A DNA stretch of 38,604 nucleotides from Myxococcales bacterium (GTDB lineage: Bacteria; Myxococcota_A; Polyangia; Palsa-1104; SHYY01), in assembly GCA_023248875.1 (NCBI GenBank), contig JAHFDT010000001.1:63802-102405 (forward strand), read 5' to 3'. The number at the start of each line of letters is the position of its first letter. The first letter of the stretch is position 1. Shown in pieces: positions 25,626-32,317 of the stretch. The position numbers were made by a program, and so were the translations under genes. The notes beneath the pieces were generated by a model that was given only the letters and a program-made list of their open reading frames with translations, was not told where the DNA came from and did no database searches.

Positions 25626-26312
25626 TTAGGATGCACGCAAGGTGAATTCGCGGTGCACTAGGAGGTTGCAACCCCTCGGCTCGACGAGAAACGACCAACC
25701 TCGACCGATGCGACCGTCAAACGAAGTCAGCCACCAGACATCGACGGCCCAGCCTGGCTGACCGCTTTCACAGGGCGGTATCCAACCCACGGCTTCGAGA
25801 TCGCCGAGATGGGGGGCACGCACGGTGGTGGCCGCGCGGATTTCGGCGAACTCTTTCGAGCGCCGGACCGAATCGACCGCACCGTGGCCAATTCGACTGT
25901 CCACCTCGCGCCGCCAAGGGGAGACCAGCCGGGTCACCTCCGCTTCCCATTCAAGGGTGAGATCGATGGCGTAGCTCTCGTCGGCGGGCAGCTCGGTGAG
26001 ATCGGGGAGATCAAACTCGGGGTAGAGATTGCGCTGGCTGATCTCTGCCAGGCGTCCCTCGAGGGTCGCCTGAAATCGCCGGAAGGCGGCGCCATCATAG
26101 AAGAGGTGCACGTGGAGCGTCAGCTTGCGAGACGGGAGTCGGTGATCCCAGTCGAGGAGGGCCACCACTTCGTGCAAGGGCTGGGGCCGAAATGGCATCA
26201 GCTTGGGGACAGCCGCCGCCAGTTTCTCACGCTCGGTGGATGCGATCGATTGCTGCTGGACGCGTGGATGCAGAATGAGACCTTCGACGATCGCGCTACG
26301 GATCCGATCCAC
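25626..26312 (-). CDS. Protein of unknown function downstream of hisG
   Basis: 228 residues from a GTG at 26312, 12 bp after the hisG stop, so it is probably in the same transcript. No signal peptide or membrane segment is seen. The sequence is a mixed alpha/beta type with many aromatic residues (WDHRLPSRKLTLHVHLFYDG; YAIDLTLEWEAEVTRLVSPW; WAVDVWWLTSFDGRIGRGWS) and no motif I recognise. Codon use looks like the neighbours. It ends 7 bp from the convergent propeller gene. Function open; hisG proximity alone is weak evidence for a link to histidine synthesis. Confidence 0.65.
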   Translation of the reverse strand: MDRIRSAIVEGLILHPRVQQQSIASTEREKLAAAVPKLMPFRPQPLHEVVALLDWDHRLPSRKLTLHVHLFYDGAAFRRFQATLEGRLAEISQRNLYPEFDLPDLTELPADESYAIDLTLEWEAEVTRLVSPWRREVDSRIGHGAVDSVRRSKEFAEIRAATTVRAPHLGDLEAVGWIPPCESGQPGWAVDVWWLTSFDGRIGRGWSFLVEPRGCNLLVHREFTLRAS

Positions 26313-26324
26313 GCCCCCACCCTA

Positions 26325-26942
26325 TCATACTTGCACGCTCGCCCGCAGCCGCCCGATCAGCTCGTCGATGGCCCCGCGCCGCAGCTTCCAACTCGCCCGA
26401 TTGACCACGACTTGAGCCGACACCTCGAGGATCGTGGCCACCTCGCGCAGCTGGTTCTGCCGGAGGGTCTCACCGCTGGCCACGAGATCGACGATGCAGT
26501 CGGCGAGACCGGTGAGCGGCGCCAGTTCGATCGAGCCATAGAGCTTGATCACCTCGGCCACGAGTCCGTGCTCTTCGAGGTAGCGCCGCGTGAGGTTCGG
26601 GAACTTGGTGGCAATGCGCAGGTGGAGCGGGTCCGCTCGCCGAGCCGCCGGTTCAGCCAGCGCCAGCCGGCAGCGTCCGATGCCGAGGTCGAGCGGCCGA
26701 TAGAGGTCGCGGCCCTGCTCATCGAGGATATCCCGGCCGGCAATGCCGAGATCGGCGGCCCCATGTTCGACAAAGGTGGGCACGTCGCTATCGCGCACGA
26801 CGTAGATGCGCAGCCCATCGAGATCGTGCACGAGGCGCCGCGAGCCCTTGAGCCCCGCCAAAGCGATGCCGGCACGGGCAAACAGGGCCACCGCCTCGTC
26901 GAGCAGGCGCCCTTTGGGCAGCGCGAGAGCGAGCGGGGTCAT
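26325..26942 (-). CDS. hisG: ATP phosphoribosyltransferase, short (HisZ-dependent) form
   Basis: First enzyme of histidine synthesis: joins ATP and PRPP. 205 residues mark the short HisG_S form, which lacks the C-terminal regulatory domain and in other bacteria needs HisZ; no hisZ is in the window. Seen: LALPKGRLLDEA, the VRDSDVPTFVEHGAADLGIAG region, RIATKFPNLTRRYLEEHG, and the PRPP loop DCIVDLVASGETLRQN. The first 8 codons lie in a 25-bp sequence repeated exactly at the end of the ferritin-like gene 873 bp away. This suggests that hisG once followed the ferritin gene directly and started with GTG overlapping its TGA; it now starts with ATG supplied by the inserted segment. Confidence 0.95.
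   Translation of the reverse strand: MTPLALALPKGRLLDEAVALFARAGIALAGLKGSRRLVHDLDGLRIYVVRDSDVPTFVEHGAADLGIAGRDILDEQGRDLYRPLDLGIGRCRLALAEPAARRADPLHLRIATKFPNLTRRYLEEHGLVAEVIKLYGSIELAPLTGLADCIVDLVASGETLRQNQLREVATILEVSAQVVVNRASWKLRRGAIDELIGRLRASVQV
26917..26941. repeat. Exact 25-bp direct repeat, copy A (hisG side)
   Basis: Begins GGCAGCGCGAGAGCGAGCGG and ends GGTCA on the + strand; identical to 27790-27814. It covers the first codons of hisG. The two copies bracket 848 bp with the nucleotidyltransferase/small-protein pair. A 25-bp exact match between a gene start and another gene end is not expected by chance and looks like an insertion duplication or attachment core. Confidence 0.85.
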
Positions 26943-26952
26943 ACGCGCGTAC

Positions 26953-27147
26953 CTACCCTCCGGGTTTTTCCTTCACCGGCCATCGCGGCAGAGCGCCGGT
27001 GCGGTGGCAAAGTGCGATCATCTCCTCGAGCCAGGCCAACCGTTGGGCGGGGGTGGCGGCCAGTGCCAGGGTCAGTTGGCGGCGCTTCGCGTCCCATCCA
27101 CTGTCCCATTCTCCGCTCGTTGAATCCGTGGGTCGCTCGTCATCCAT
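26953..27147 (-). CDS. Small helical protein, candidate partner (antitoxin-like) of the nucleotidyltransferase
   Basis: 64 residues. The ATG at 27147 lies inside the end of the upstream gene (8-base overlap, ATGGATGA), so translation is coupled. The N-terminus is acidic and probably disordered; the rest is one amphipathic helical unit (RRQLTLALAATPAQRLAWLE, then EMIALCHRTGAL). From memory of genome annotation, small proteins with this x-QRLxWLEE pattern often sit beside nucleotidyltransferase-fold genes in other bacteria; this was not checked by search. An antitoxin or regulatory-subunit role is inferred from size, order and overlap only. The pair lies between 25-bp direct repeats. Confidence 0.7.
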   Translation of the reverse strand: MDDERPTDSTSGEWDSGWDAKRRQLTLALAATPAQRLAWLEEMIALCHRTGALPRWPVKEKPGG

Positions 27148-27646
27148 TGTCGAGCTCCCTGCGCTGTACGATCGCCTCCAACGCTTCGATATCCAGCAGA
27201 TCCTGCGGCCGCCCGGCGAGCCGCTTCAGCTCGATCAAGTCTGGAATCGACGCAACCCGTACCGAGGTGTGCAAAAGCGCGATCCACTGTGCACCGGACC
27301 ATAAGCGTTCGAAGTCGATGGGATGCTCGACGAACAAGTCGACTACCCGCATCGGGTTCGCCGGATCCCACATCGAGAACACCCGCAGCCCCTTGTTCTG
27401 GATCCAGCTGGCGCGGATGATAGGGTCCGCGAACTCGATGGCGTTGACCGGCGCGCGGGGCCGAAAGCCCAGGTTTTCGAGGACGGCCAGCACCTTGCAG
27501 GCCTCCACGGGCCGGAGGTCGACGACGAGGTCGACATCTGCCGTAAGACGCGCATACCCGTGCAGCACCGTGGCAAGCCCTCCGACGACGACGTAGCGAG
27601 CCTCGGCGCGATTAAGCGCTTCGAAGATCGGCTCGAAGAGGGACAC
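27140..27646 (-). CDS. Nucleotidyltransferase-fold protein (AbiEii/MNT-like)
   Basis: 168 residues from a GTG at 27646. The track extends further upstream, but the promoter lies just before this GTG and the family-like sequence starts here (MSLFEPIFEALNRAEARYVV). The nucleotidyltransferase core is clear: VVVGGLATVLHGYARLTADV with Gly22-Gly23 and the metal-binding pair Asp37-x-Asp39 (ADVDLVVDL). Later parts include MRVVDLFVEHPIDFERLW, with a possible third acidic residue, and VASIPDLIELKRLAGRPQDLLDIEAL, a pattern common in AbiEii-like and related proteins. Some relatives are toxins that modify tRNA or proteins; others transfer resistance tags. It overlaps the small partner gene by 8 bases. The two-gene unit is a candidate toxin-antitoxin or similar cassette. 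Confidence 0.82.
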   Translation of the reverse strand: MSLFEPIFEALNRAEARYVVVGGLATVLHGYARLTADVDLVVDLRPVEACKVLAVLENLGFRPRAPVNAIEFADPIIRASWIQNKGLRVFSMWDPANPMRVVDLFVEHPIDFERLWSGAQWIALLHTSVRVASIPDLIELKRLAGRPQDLLDIEALEAIVQRRELDNG

Positions 27647-27652
27647 GATGGC

Positions 27653-27681
27653 AGTATAGTCCGTCCCGACAGGACACAAAA
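27653..27681 (-). promoter_or_regulatory. Promoter of the nucleotidyltransferase pair, probably leaderless
   Basis: On the minus strand TTTTGT (27681-27676), 17 bases, then TATACT (27658-27653). Only 6 bases separate the -10 from the GTG at 27646, so the transcript would begin at the start codon. The spacer holds GTCC-TGTCG-GGAC, a small dyad that could bind an autorepressor, as in many toxin-antitoxin promoters. Confidence 0.55.
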
Positions 27682-27789
27682 GTACCTTGGCCGACAACCG
27701 CGTGTGCGGTCGAATCGATGGCGCGCACCGCTCAGCCTGAAATAGTCTGACGCCAGCGATTCGGGACACAACCACTGCGGTGTACTGTA

Positions 27790-27814
27790 GGCAGCGCGAG
27801 AGCGAGCGGGGTCA
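27790..27814. repeat. Exact 25-bp direct repeat, copy B (ferritin-gene side)
   Basis: Same 25 bases as 26917-26941. Here it contains the TGA stop of the ferritin-like gene. Read on the minus strand with the preceding G it gives GTGACCCCGCTCGC, which would encode the hisG N-terminus from an overlapping GTG. Confidence 0.85.
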
Positions 27815-28285
27815 CCGACGTCGTTTGGCCACTGGTGCGGCAGTGGGCGTCGCGCCGATATCGCGCAACATCTTGCGTAGCTCGAGGCTGTGCAGCTCCT
27901 CCTGCCCGATCATGGTGCGCGCGAACTCCTCGATGTAGACGCTCGCCTCCTTCACCTCGTCGAGTAGCTGCTTGTAGAGTCCGAGCGCCTGCTCTTCGTG
28001 GTGCAGGCTTTCGCGCAGGATCCGCTCGACCGAATGTTCGTAGCTCTCTTCGATCGGTGCAATCCGTTGGCTCGGATGGCCTTCCAAACCGGTCAGGATT
28101 TCACCCGCCTGCTGGGCGTGCAGCAGCGACTCGGAGGCCTGCTGCTTCATGAATTGCACAATCGGCAGCCGGTTCGGCCCGACCACCATCAAGGAGTAGT
28201 GGGTGTAGCGCACCACCCCCGCCAGCTCGAATTCCATGATGCGGCTGAGGAGCTGGTGCACCTTGGGGTCGTTGAGTTTTCGCAT
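27812..28285 (-). CDS. Ferritin-like (bacterioferritin/Dps-type) iron-storage protein
   Basis: 157 residues, four-helix-bundle ferritin family. The ferroxidase residues appear in the expected places: Glu in IMEFELAGVVRYTHYSL, Glu-x-x-x-His in ASESLLHAQQAGE, Glu in ESLHHEEQALGLYKQL and Glu-x-x-His in MIGQEELHSLELRKML. This fits a bacterioferritin-like di-iron protein; the haem-binding Met of true bacterioferritin cannot be assigned surely. It ends in a basic tail (PVAKRRR). The stop lies in the 25-bp direct repeat; before the presumed insertion it would have overlapped hisG as GTGA. Divergent from cspA. Confidence 0.85.
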   Translation of the reverse strand: MRKLNDPKVHQLLSRIMEFELAGVVRYTHYSLMVVGPNRLPIVQFMKQQASESLLHAQQAGEILTGLEGHPSQRIAPIEESYEHSVERILRESLHHEEQALGLYKQLLDEVKEASVYIEEFARTMIGQEELHSLELRKMLRDIGATPTAAPVAKRRR

Positions 28286-28327
28286 GGTGGGGCGCCCAGC
28301 TTACCACGACTGGCATAAAAAGAGGGC

Positions 28328-28356
28328 TGGACATCCGGGGCAGAATAGCCAATACT
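28328..28356 (+). promoter_or_regulatory. Possible cspA promoter
   Basis: TGGACA (28328-28333), a 17-base spacer, and AATACT (28351-28356). A start near 28363 would give a leader of about 140 bases, in keeping with the long leaders of cold-shock genes. The leader contains a short hairpin ATCGAA-TTC-TTCGAT. Confidence 0.4.
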
Positions 28357-28502
28357 GCTTGAAGCGTCCGAGCTGGAGCGCGGACATCGTGTCTGGAAGT
28401 CGATCGAATTCTTCGATTTTCTCCGTCTCAAACCTGACCACTCCAGCGCAATGACAACGGCGACCGAGCTGGGCGCGCGGCCGGCCACGTAAGGGAACAT
28501 CG

Positions 28503-28703
28503 ATGGAAAAAGGTACAGTGAAGTGGTTCAATGATGCGAAGGGATTTGGCTTTATCACGCGCGAGGGCGCACCGGATGTGTTCGTGCACCACACGGCCAT
28601 CAACTCCGAGGGCTTCCGTAGCCTGTCGGAGGGTGACCAGGTGCAGTTCGACGTCGTCCAGGGCCCGAAGGGGCTCCAGGCCGCCAACGTCAGCCGCCTC
28701 TAA
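28503..28703 (+). CDS. cspA: Cold-shock protein (CspA family)
   Basis: 66 residues, one cold-shock domain that binds single-stranded RNA/DNA and melts RNA structure. The RNP1 motif KGFGFI and RNP2 motif VFVHH are intact; the start reads [26 protein letters not shown] lies 7 bases before the ATG. The gene is monocistronic: a strong terminator follows 16 bp after the stop. Gene symbol by family; the genome probably has several paralogues. Confidence 0.95.
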   Translation: MEKGTVKWFNDAKGFGFITREGAPDVFVHHTAINSEGFRSLSEGDQVQFDVVQGPKGLQAANVSRL

Positions 28704-28718
28704 AGGCCACTTCACCAG

Positions 28719-28757
28719 ACGGGCTCCGACAGCGATGTCGGGGCCCGTTGTATTTTT
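28719..28757 (+). terminator. Rho-independent terminator of cspA
   Basis: A 13-bp stem (ACGGGCTCCGACA with TGTCGGGGCCCGT, one G-U) and GCGA loop, followed by TGTATTTTT. It ends only 10 bp before the start of the glycosyltransferase gene, so that gene needs read-through or a promoter inside this region. Confidence 0.85.
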
Positions 28758-28766
28758 GCGGCGGTC

Positions 28767-29924
28767 ATGAACGTCGCTATGGTGGCAGCACGGTTTTACC
28801 CGGCGCTCGGCGGCCTCGAGGGTCAGGCTCGGTTGTTGGGGAAGACACTCGTTGCGCGCCAACAGGTCACGGCCATCACCGTGCTCACGCGGCGGTTTGG
28901 CGGCTGGGCTCCTCGGGAAACCCTCGACGGGATGGAGGTGGTGCGGCTGCCCTGGGGGGACAAAAACCGCTGGCTGGCGTCGGCCTCCTATATTTCGGCT
29001 GCGCTCGCGCGGGCCCGGTTTAGCGGCTTCGATCTCCTCCACTGTTTTCAGTCCTACTCCCCGGCAACCATCGGCAGCCTCTGCTCGCTCCTCGGCGGGC
29101 CGCCGGCCATCGTCAAGATCACCGCTTCCAACGAATATGGCGAGGTGCGGGAGCTCGGGCGACTGCCCTTTGCGGGCCTGCGACAGCGCCTGCTTCGGCA
29201 CATCGCCCGTTTTGTGATCGTCAATCGGACCATGCAGACGGAGCTCGAGAGCATCGGCATTCCGGCCGCAAAGATTCGCTACATTCCGAACGGCACGCTC
29301 ATTCCTGAGCTGGGCGATGATCGGGAGGCCGTGCGCGCCCAGGCCAAGGCCGAGCTCGGCATTCCCTTTGGGCAGGCGCTGGTCTTCACCGGCCGCCTTT
29401 CCGAGGAGAAACGGCTCGATGTCGCCCTCGATGCGCTCGCGCGGCTCCTCCCGCGCTACCCCGACCTGGGGCTGGTTCTGGTGGGCGATGACGGCGGCTA
29501 TCGCGGTGTGGAGGCGCAGCTGCGCGCTATGGCGAAGGAGCGCGGCCTGGTGGAGCGGGTTCTGTTTACCGGACGCGTGCCGAACGTCGCGCCCTATCTG
29601 CGTGCGGCCGACCTGTTTGTTCTGCTCTCGGTGTCCGAAGGGCTCTCGAATGCGCTGCTCGAGGCGATGGCCTACAGCTGCCCGGTGGTTGCCACCGACA
29701 TTCCCGCCAATCAGGATGTGTTCGACGATGGGCAGGAGGGGCTCAAGGTACCGGTGGGCGATGTCGCCGCCACCGCGGCGGCGATCGAGTTACTGGCTTC
29801 CGATCCACGGCTGCGGCGCAGCTTTGGCGAGCGCGCCCGCCACCGCGCGACGGAGAAGTTCTCGATCGACGCGGTGGCGTGGCAGCATGAGGAGCTCTAT
29901 CGGGAAGTGATCGACGAGGCGTAG
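28767..29924 (+). CDS. Glycosyltransferase family 4 protein
   Basis: 385 residues, GT-B fold retaining glycosyltransferase. N-terminal acceptor domain: MNVAMVAARFYPALGGLEGQ, the typical GG-E start. C-terminal donor domain: VFTGRLSEEKRLDVALDALA, LVLVGDDGGYRGVEAQL, VLFTGRVPNVAPYLRAADLF and the EX7E motif in SVSEGLSNALLEAMA. Length normal, all key residues kept. Probably in cell-surface polysaccharide or glycolipid synthesis, or sucrose/trehalose-type sugar transfer; the substrate is not readable. No neighbour in a polysaccharide cluster; it stands alone between cspA and an SDR fragment. Confidence 0.92.
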   Translation: MNVAMVAARFYPALGGLEGQARLLGKTLVARQQVTAITVLTRRFGGWAPRETLDGMEVVRLPWGDKNRWLASASYISAALARARFSGFDLLHCFQSYSPATIGSLCSLLGGPPAIVKITASNEYGEVRELGRLPFAGLRQRLLRHIARFVIVNRTMQTELESIGIPAAKIRYIPNGTLIPELGDDREAVRAQAKAELGIPFGQALVFTGRLSEEKRLDVALDALARLLPRYPDLGLVLVGDDGGYRGVEAQLRAMAKERGLVERVLFTGRVPNVAPYLRAADLFVLLSVSEGLSNALLEAMAYSCPVVATDIPANQDVFDDGQEGLKVPVGDVAATAAAIELLASDPRLRRSFGERARHRATEKFSIDAVAWQHEELYREVIDEA

Positions 29925-29975
29925 TGTTTAGAGGGTGGCAAACATCCCGACGCAGCGGAACGGTTCCACCCTACC

Positions 29976-30137
29976 TCAGGCACCGAGTCGCTGAGGCCGC
30001 TTCGTTTCCGCCTTGCCGACCTTCCGCCGCGCCACTACGACGAGGTTCGCACCCATCACGGCGAGACGCCGCGCGAACGCCTCGCCGATTCCACTGCTCG
30101 CGCCGGTGACGAGCGCCGTCTTGCCACGGAGGTTCAT
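29976..30137 (-). pseudogene. Short-chain dehydrogenase (SDR) fragment, N-terminal nucleotide-binding part only
   Basis: 53 codons in an open frame too short for the ORF track: MNLRGKTALVTGASSGIGEA, FARRLAVMGANLVVVARRK. This is the classical SDR start with the TGxxxGIG cofactor motif and the second beta strand ending in ARR. A working SDR has about 250 residues with a YxxxK motif; here the sequence after VVVARRK turns into an unrelated basic stretch (VGKAETKRPQRLGA) and stops. No rest of the gene is found downstream, where GT4 ends. It is a truncated remnant. Confidence 0.8.
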
Positions 30138-30198
30138 GGCCTGAAGGTAGCACGAGCGTTCCGCCCGCAGTCAACGCAAAGGCCCGATCGGAAAGTAG

Positions 30199-31044
30199 TT
30201 AGCTGCCGGAATTGGCCTCGAGCCGCCTCGCGTCACGATCTTTTTTCAATCGCAGAATATCGGCCGCCGACTCTTCGATCGCTTTGCCGGTGATATCGAT
30301 CACTGGCCACGACGGGTGCTGGCGGAAGATGGACTGCGCGTAGGTGATTTCGCGCGCCACGTAGTCGCGCTGCGCGTAGCTGGTATCGCCGGGCATGCCG
30401 AGGTGGCGCAGCCGTTCGCGCCGAATTCGCAGGAGCTCCTCGAGCTTGATGGTCAGTCCAAAAATCTTTTCCTGGTTGATGGCGCTAAGCTCCTCAGGGG
30501 GCGGGATATCGAGCACCAGCGGCACGTTCGAGACCTTGAGCCCTTTTTGCGCCAAAAAGGTCGAGAGCGGCGTTTTCGAGGTGCGCGAAATCCCCACCAG
30601 CACGAGATCGGCTTTGGGCAGATTGCGCGGCTCGCGCCCGTCGTCGTTCTTGACGGTAAACTCGACCGCCTCGATACGCTGGAAGTACTCGTCGCCGAGT
30701 GTGTGGAGCAGGCCCGGCACGCCCTGCGGCTGCAGCCCGAGAAAGAGCGACAGTTTGGCCATGAGCGTGCCGATGAGGTCGACCGCATCGACGTTGGCCT
30801 CATCGCAGAGTCGCCGTAGAAGCTCGCGGTGGACGTTCGAAACCACGGTGAACACCACCAGCGCCTGACGCTCTTGGGCGCGCTGCACGATGTTGCGCAT
30901 TTCCGCTTCGAGCCGCACCCGCGTGTAGACCCGTAGCTGCACCGGCGCTTTGAACTGGAGGAGCGCCGCGCGCACCACCTTTTCGGCCGTCTCTCCAGTC
31001 GCATCGGAGATGACGAAAATGGCGCGCGGGGAGCGGTCGTTCAT
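30199..31044 (-). CDS. PPDK/PEP-synthase regulatory protein (bifunctional kinase/pyrophosphorylase, DUF299)
   Basis: 281 residues. Family members phosphorylate (with ADP) and dephosphorylate (with phosphate) a Thr in pyruvate phosphate dikinase or PEP synthase, controlling gluconeogenic flux. Seen: the start IFVISDATGETAEKVVRAAL, the P-loop-like GISRTSKTPLSTFLAQKGLK and NVPLVLDIPPPEEL, and the C-terminal REITYAQSIFRQHPSWPVIDITGKAIEESAADIL. The ATG at 31044 overlaps the stop of the upstream radical SAM gene as ATGA; the track extends the frame into that gene. The target dikinase is not in the window. Confidence 0.92.
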   Translation of the reverse strand: MNDRSPRAIFVISDATGETAEKVVRAALLQFKAPVQLRVYTRVRLEAEMRNIVQRAQERQALVVFTVVSNVHRELLRRLCDEANVDAVDLIGTLMAKLSLFLGLQPQGVPGLLHTLGDEYFQRIEAVEFTVKNDDGREPRNLPKADLVLVGISRTSKTPLSTFLAQKGLKVSNVPLVLDIPPPEELSAINQEKIFGLTIKLEELLRIRRERLRHLGMPGDTSYAQRDYVAREITYAQSIFRQHPSWPVIDITGKAIEESAADILRLKKDRDARRLEANSGS

Positions 31045-32294
31045 GGCCCACTGTGTATCACAGGCAGCCGGGTGATGGCCGTCCCAGCCATGGCAAAAGC
31101 CTGGACGCGCGGGCACTCGGGATCGGGCGCGGTGGGGTCGTGGGCCACGTGCGCGGAGACCACCCGGCAGCCGCCGCGGCACAGCGCCAAGTACTCGCAC
31201 GAACGGCAGGGTTCGCGCGCGGCCTCGCGCCAGCGACGGAACGGTCCAAAGGCCTCTTGGGTGCCCCAATAGTCGCCGAGGGTATCGACATTCGGTCCAC
31301 CGGCGGGAGGTGGGGCAAAGCTGCAGGCCGTGACCGCACCGCGCGCTTTGGCGCCGATCAGGAGATCGCCGCCGGCGCAGCCATAGATGGCGAGCCAGCG
31401 TACGAGCCGCGGATCGGGGGCGTGCGCGGTAATCATCGGCGTGTAGGAGCAGTCGAGCCGCACCCGCCGTCGGTAGCGGCGCGCGAGGCGCAGTACCAGC
31501 GGCAGGAGCGCGCGGTGCTGCTCGTCGCTGCAGCGCAGCTGTTCGTAGCAACCCGCGCCGCGTCCCGAGGGTTTGAATCGCAAGAGCTCCACTTCGGCGA
31601 GCCGCCGCTTTCGCGCGTAGCGAAATAGCTCCTCTAGATGGTCAAAATTTTCGCGCGTGACGACGCAATTGATGCCGACATGGCGTGTGGCCCGTCGCAA
31701 CGCCACGATCGCGGTATCCGCCTGCGCAAAGCCATCGCAGCCGCGCACGCGCGCATACACTTCACCCACGCCATCCAGGCTGACGTTGATCTGGCCAAAC
31801 AGCGGCGCCCAGCCGCGCAGCCGCTCGAGCTCTTCGGGCGTGATGAGGCCGCTCGTGGTCAGATTGGGCACGAGGCCACGCGCCCGCGCGTGCGCCGCGA
31901 TCTCGCCCAGCCAGGGCAGATGCGCCGATTCACCGCCGCCTAGCGCCAAATGGAACACGCCCCGTTCAGCGAGATGATCGATCGCACGTTTCCATTCCAC
32001 CGGGCCCCATTCATGGCGGTCGCCTTGCGGGCTGGCGCCGGTGTAGCAGCCGCGGCAGCCCGCGTCGCAGCGGTTGGTCAGCTGCAGATGGGCTTCGAGC
32101 GGCGCGGTCAGCACTCGATCGAGCGAGGCCTCGTCGCCACCCCAAGTGGATCCGCCGTCGGTGTGGCCGAGCGAACGGGCGCGCTCGCGATCGATGAACA
32201 CCAGGGCGCGCGGCGTCCCGAGCTGGGCGATGCCGCCAAACGATTCGTAGCGGAACCGGCGCGCAGGTTGCTTATGGCTGCGAAAAGGCCACAA
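31041..32294 (-). CDS. Radical SAM/SPASM-domain protein (peptide-maturase type)
   Basis: 417 residues. The start is a TTG at 32294 with GAGG 9 bases upstream; no ATG or GTG is available before a stop at 32313-32315. The N-terminal segment (RYESFGGIAQLGTPRALVFI) resembles the leader-proximal part of peptide radical SAM maturases. The 4Fe-4S/SAM core is TNRCDAGCRGCYTG (Cx3Cx2C), with GGGESAHLPWLGEI and INVSLDGVGEVYARVRG behind it. The SPASM region has many Cys: CAGGDLLIGA, TACSFAP, PCRSCEYLALCRGGC and a last Cys in DPECPR, enough for one or two auxiliary clusters. Such proteins modify ribosomal peptides or enzymes. No precursor ORF is seen beside it. It overlaps the PPDK regulator by ATGA. Its start is only 23 bp from the divergent cytochrome gene. 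Confidence 0.88.
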   Translation of the reverse strand: MWPFRSHKQPARRFRYESFGGIAQLGTPRALVFIDRERARSLGHTDGGSTWGGDEASLDRVLTAPLEAHLQLTNRCDAGCRGCYTGASPQGDRHEWGPVEWKRAIDHLAERGVFHLALGGGESAHLPWLGEIAAHARARGLVPNLTTSGLITPEELERLRGWAPLFGQINVSLDGVGEVYARVRGCDGFAQADTAIVALRRATRHVGINCVVTRENFDHLEELFRYARKRRLAEVELLRFKPSGRGAGCYEQLRCSDEQHRALLPLVLRLARRYRRRVRLDCSYTPMITAHAPDPRLVRWLAIYGCAGGDLLIGAKARGAVTACSFAPPPAGGPNVDTLGDYWGTQEAFGPFRRWREAAREPCRSCEYLALCRGGCRVVSAHVAHDPTAPDPECPRVQAFAMAGTAITRLPVIHSGP

Positions 32295-32317
32295 AAGGGC
32301 TATCCTCGTTGTTCATC

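Noticed and set aside
25809-27596. 595-codon + strand ORF over hisG and its neighbours
   Set aside because: Shadow frame opposite hisG and the nucleotidyltransferase, which have clear family motifs on the minus strand.
29971-30174. 67-codon minus-strand ORF in the track
   Set aside because: Out of frame with the SDR fragment, which explains the same DNA far better.
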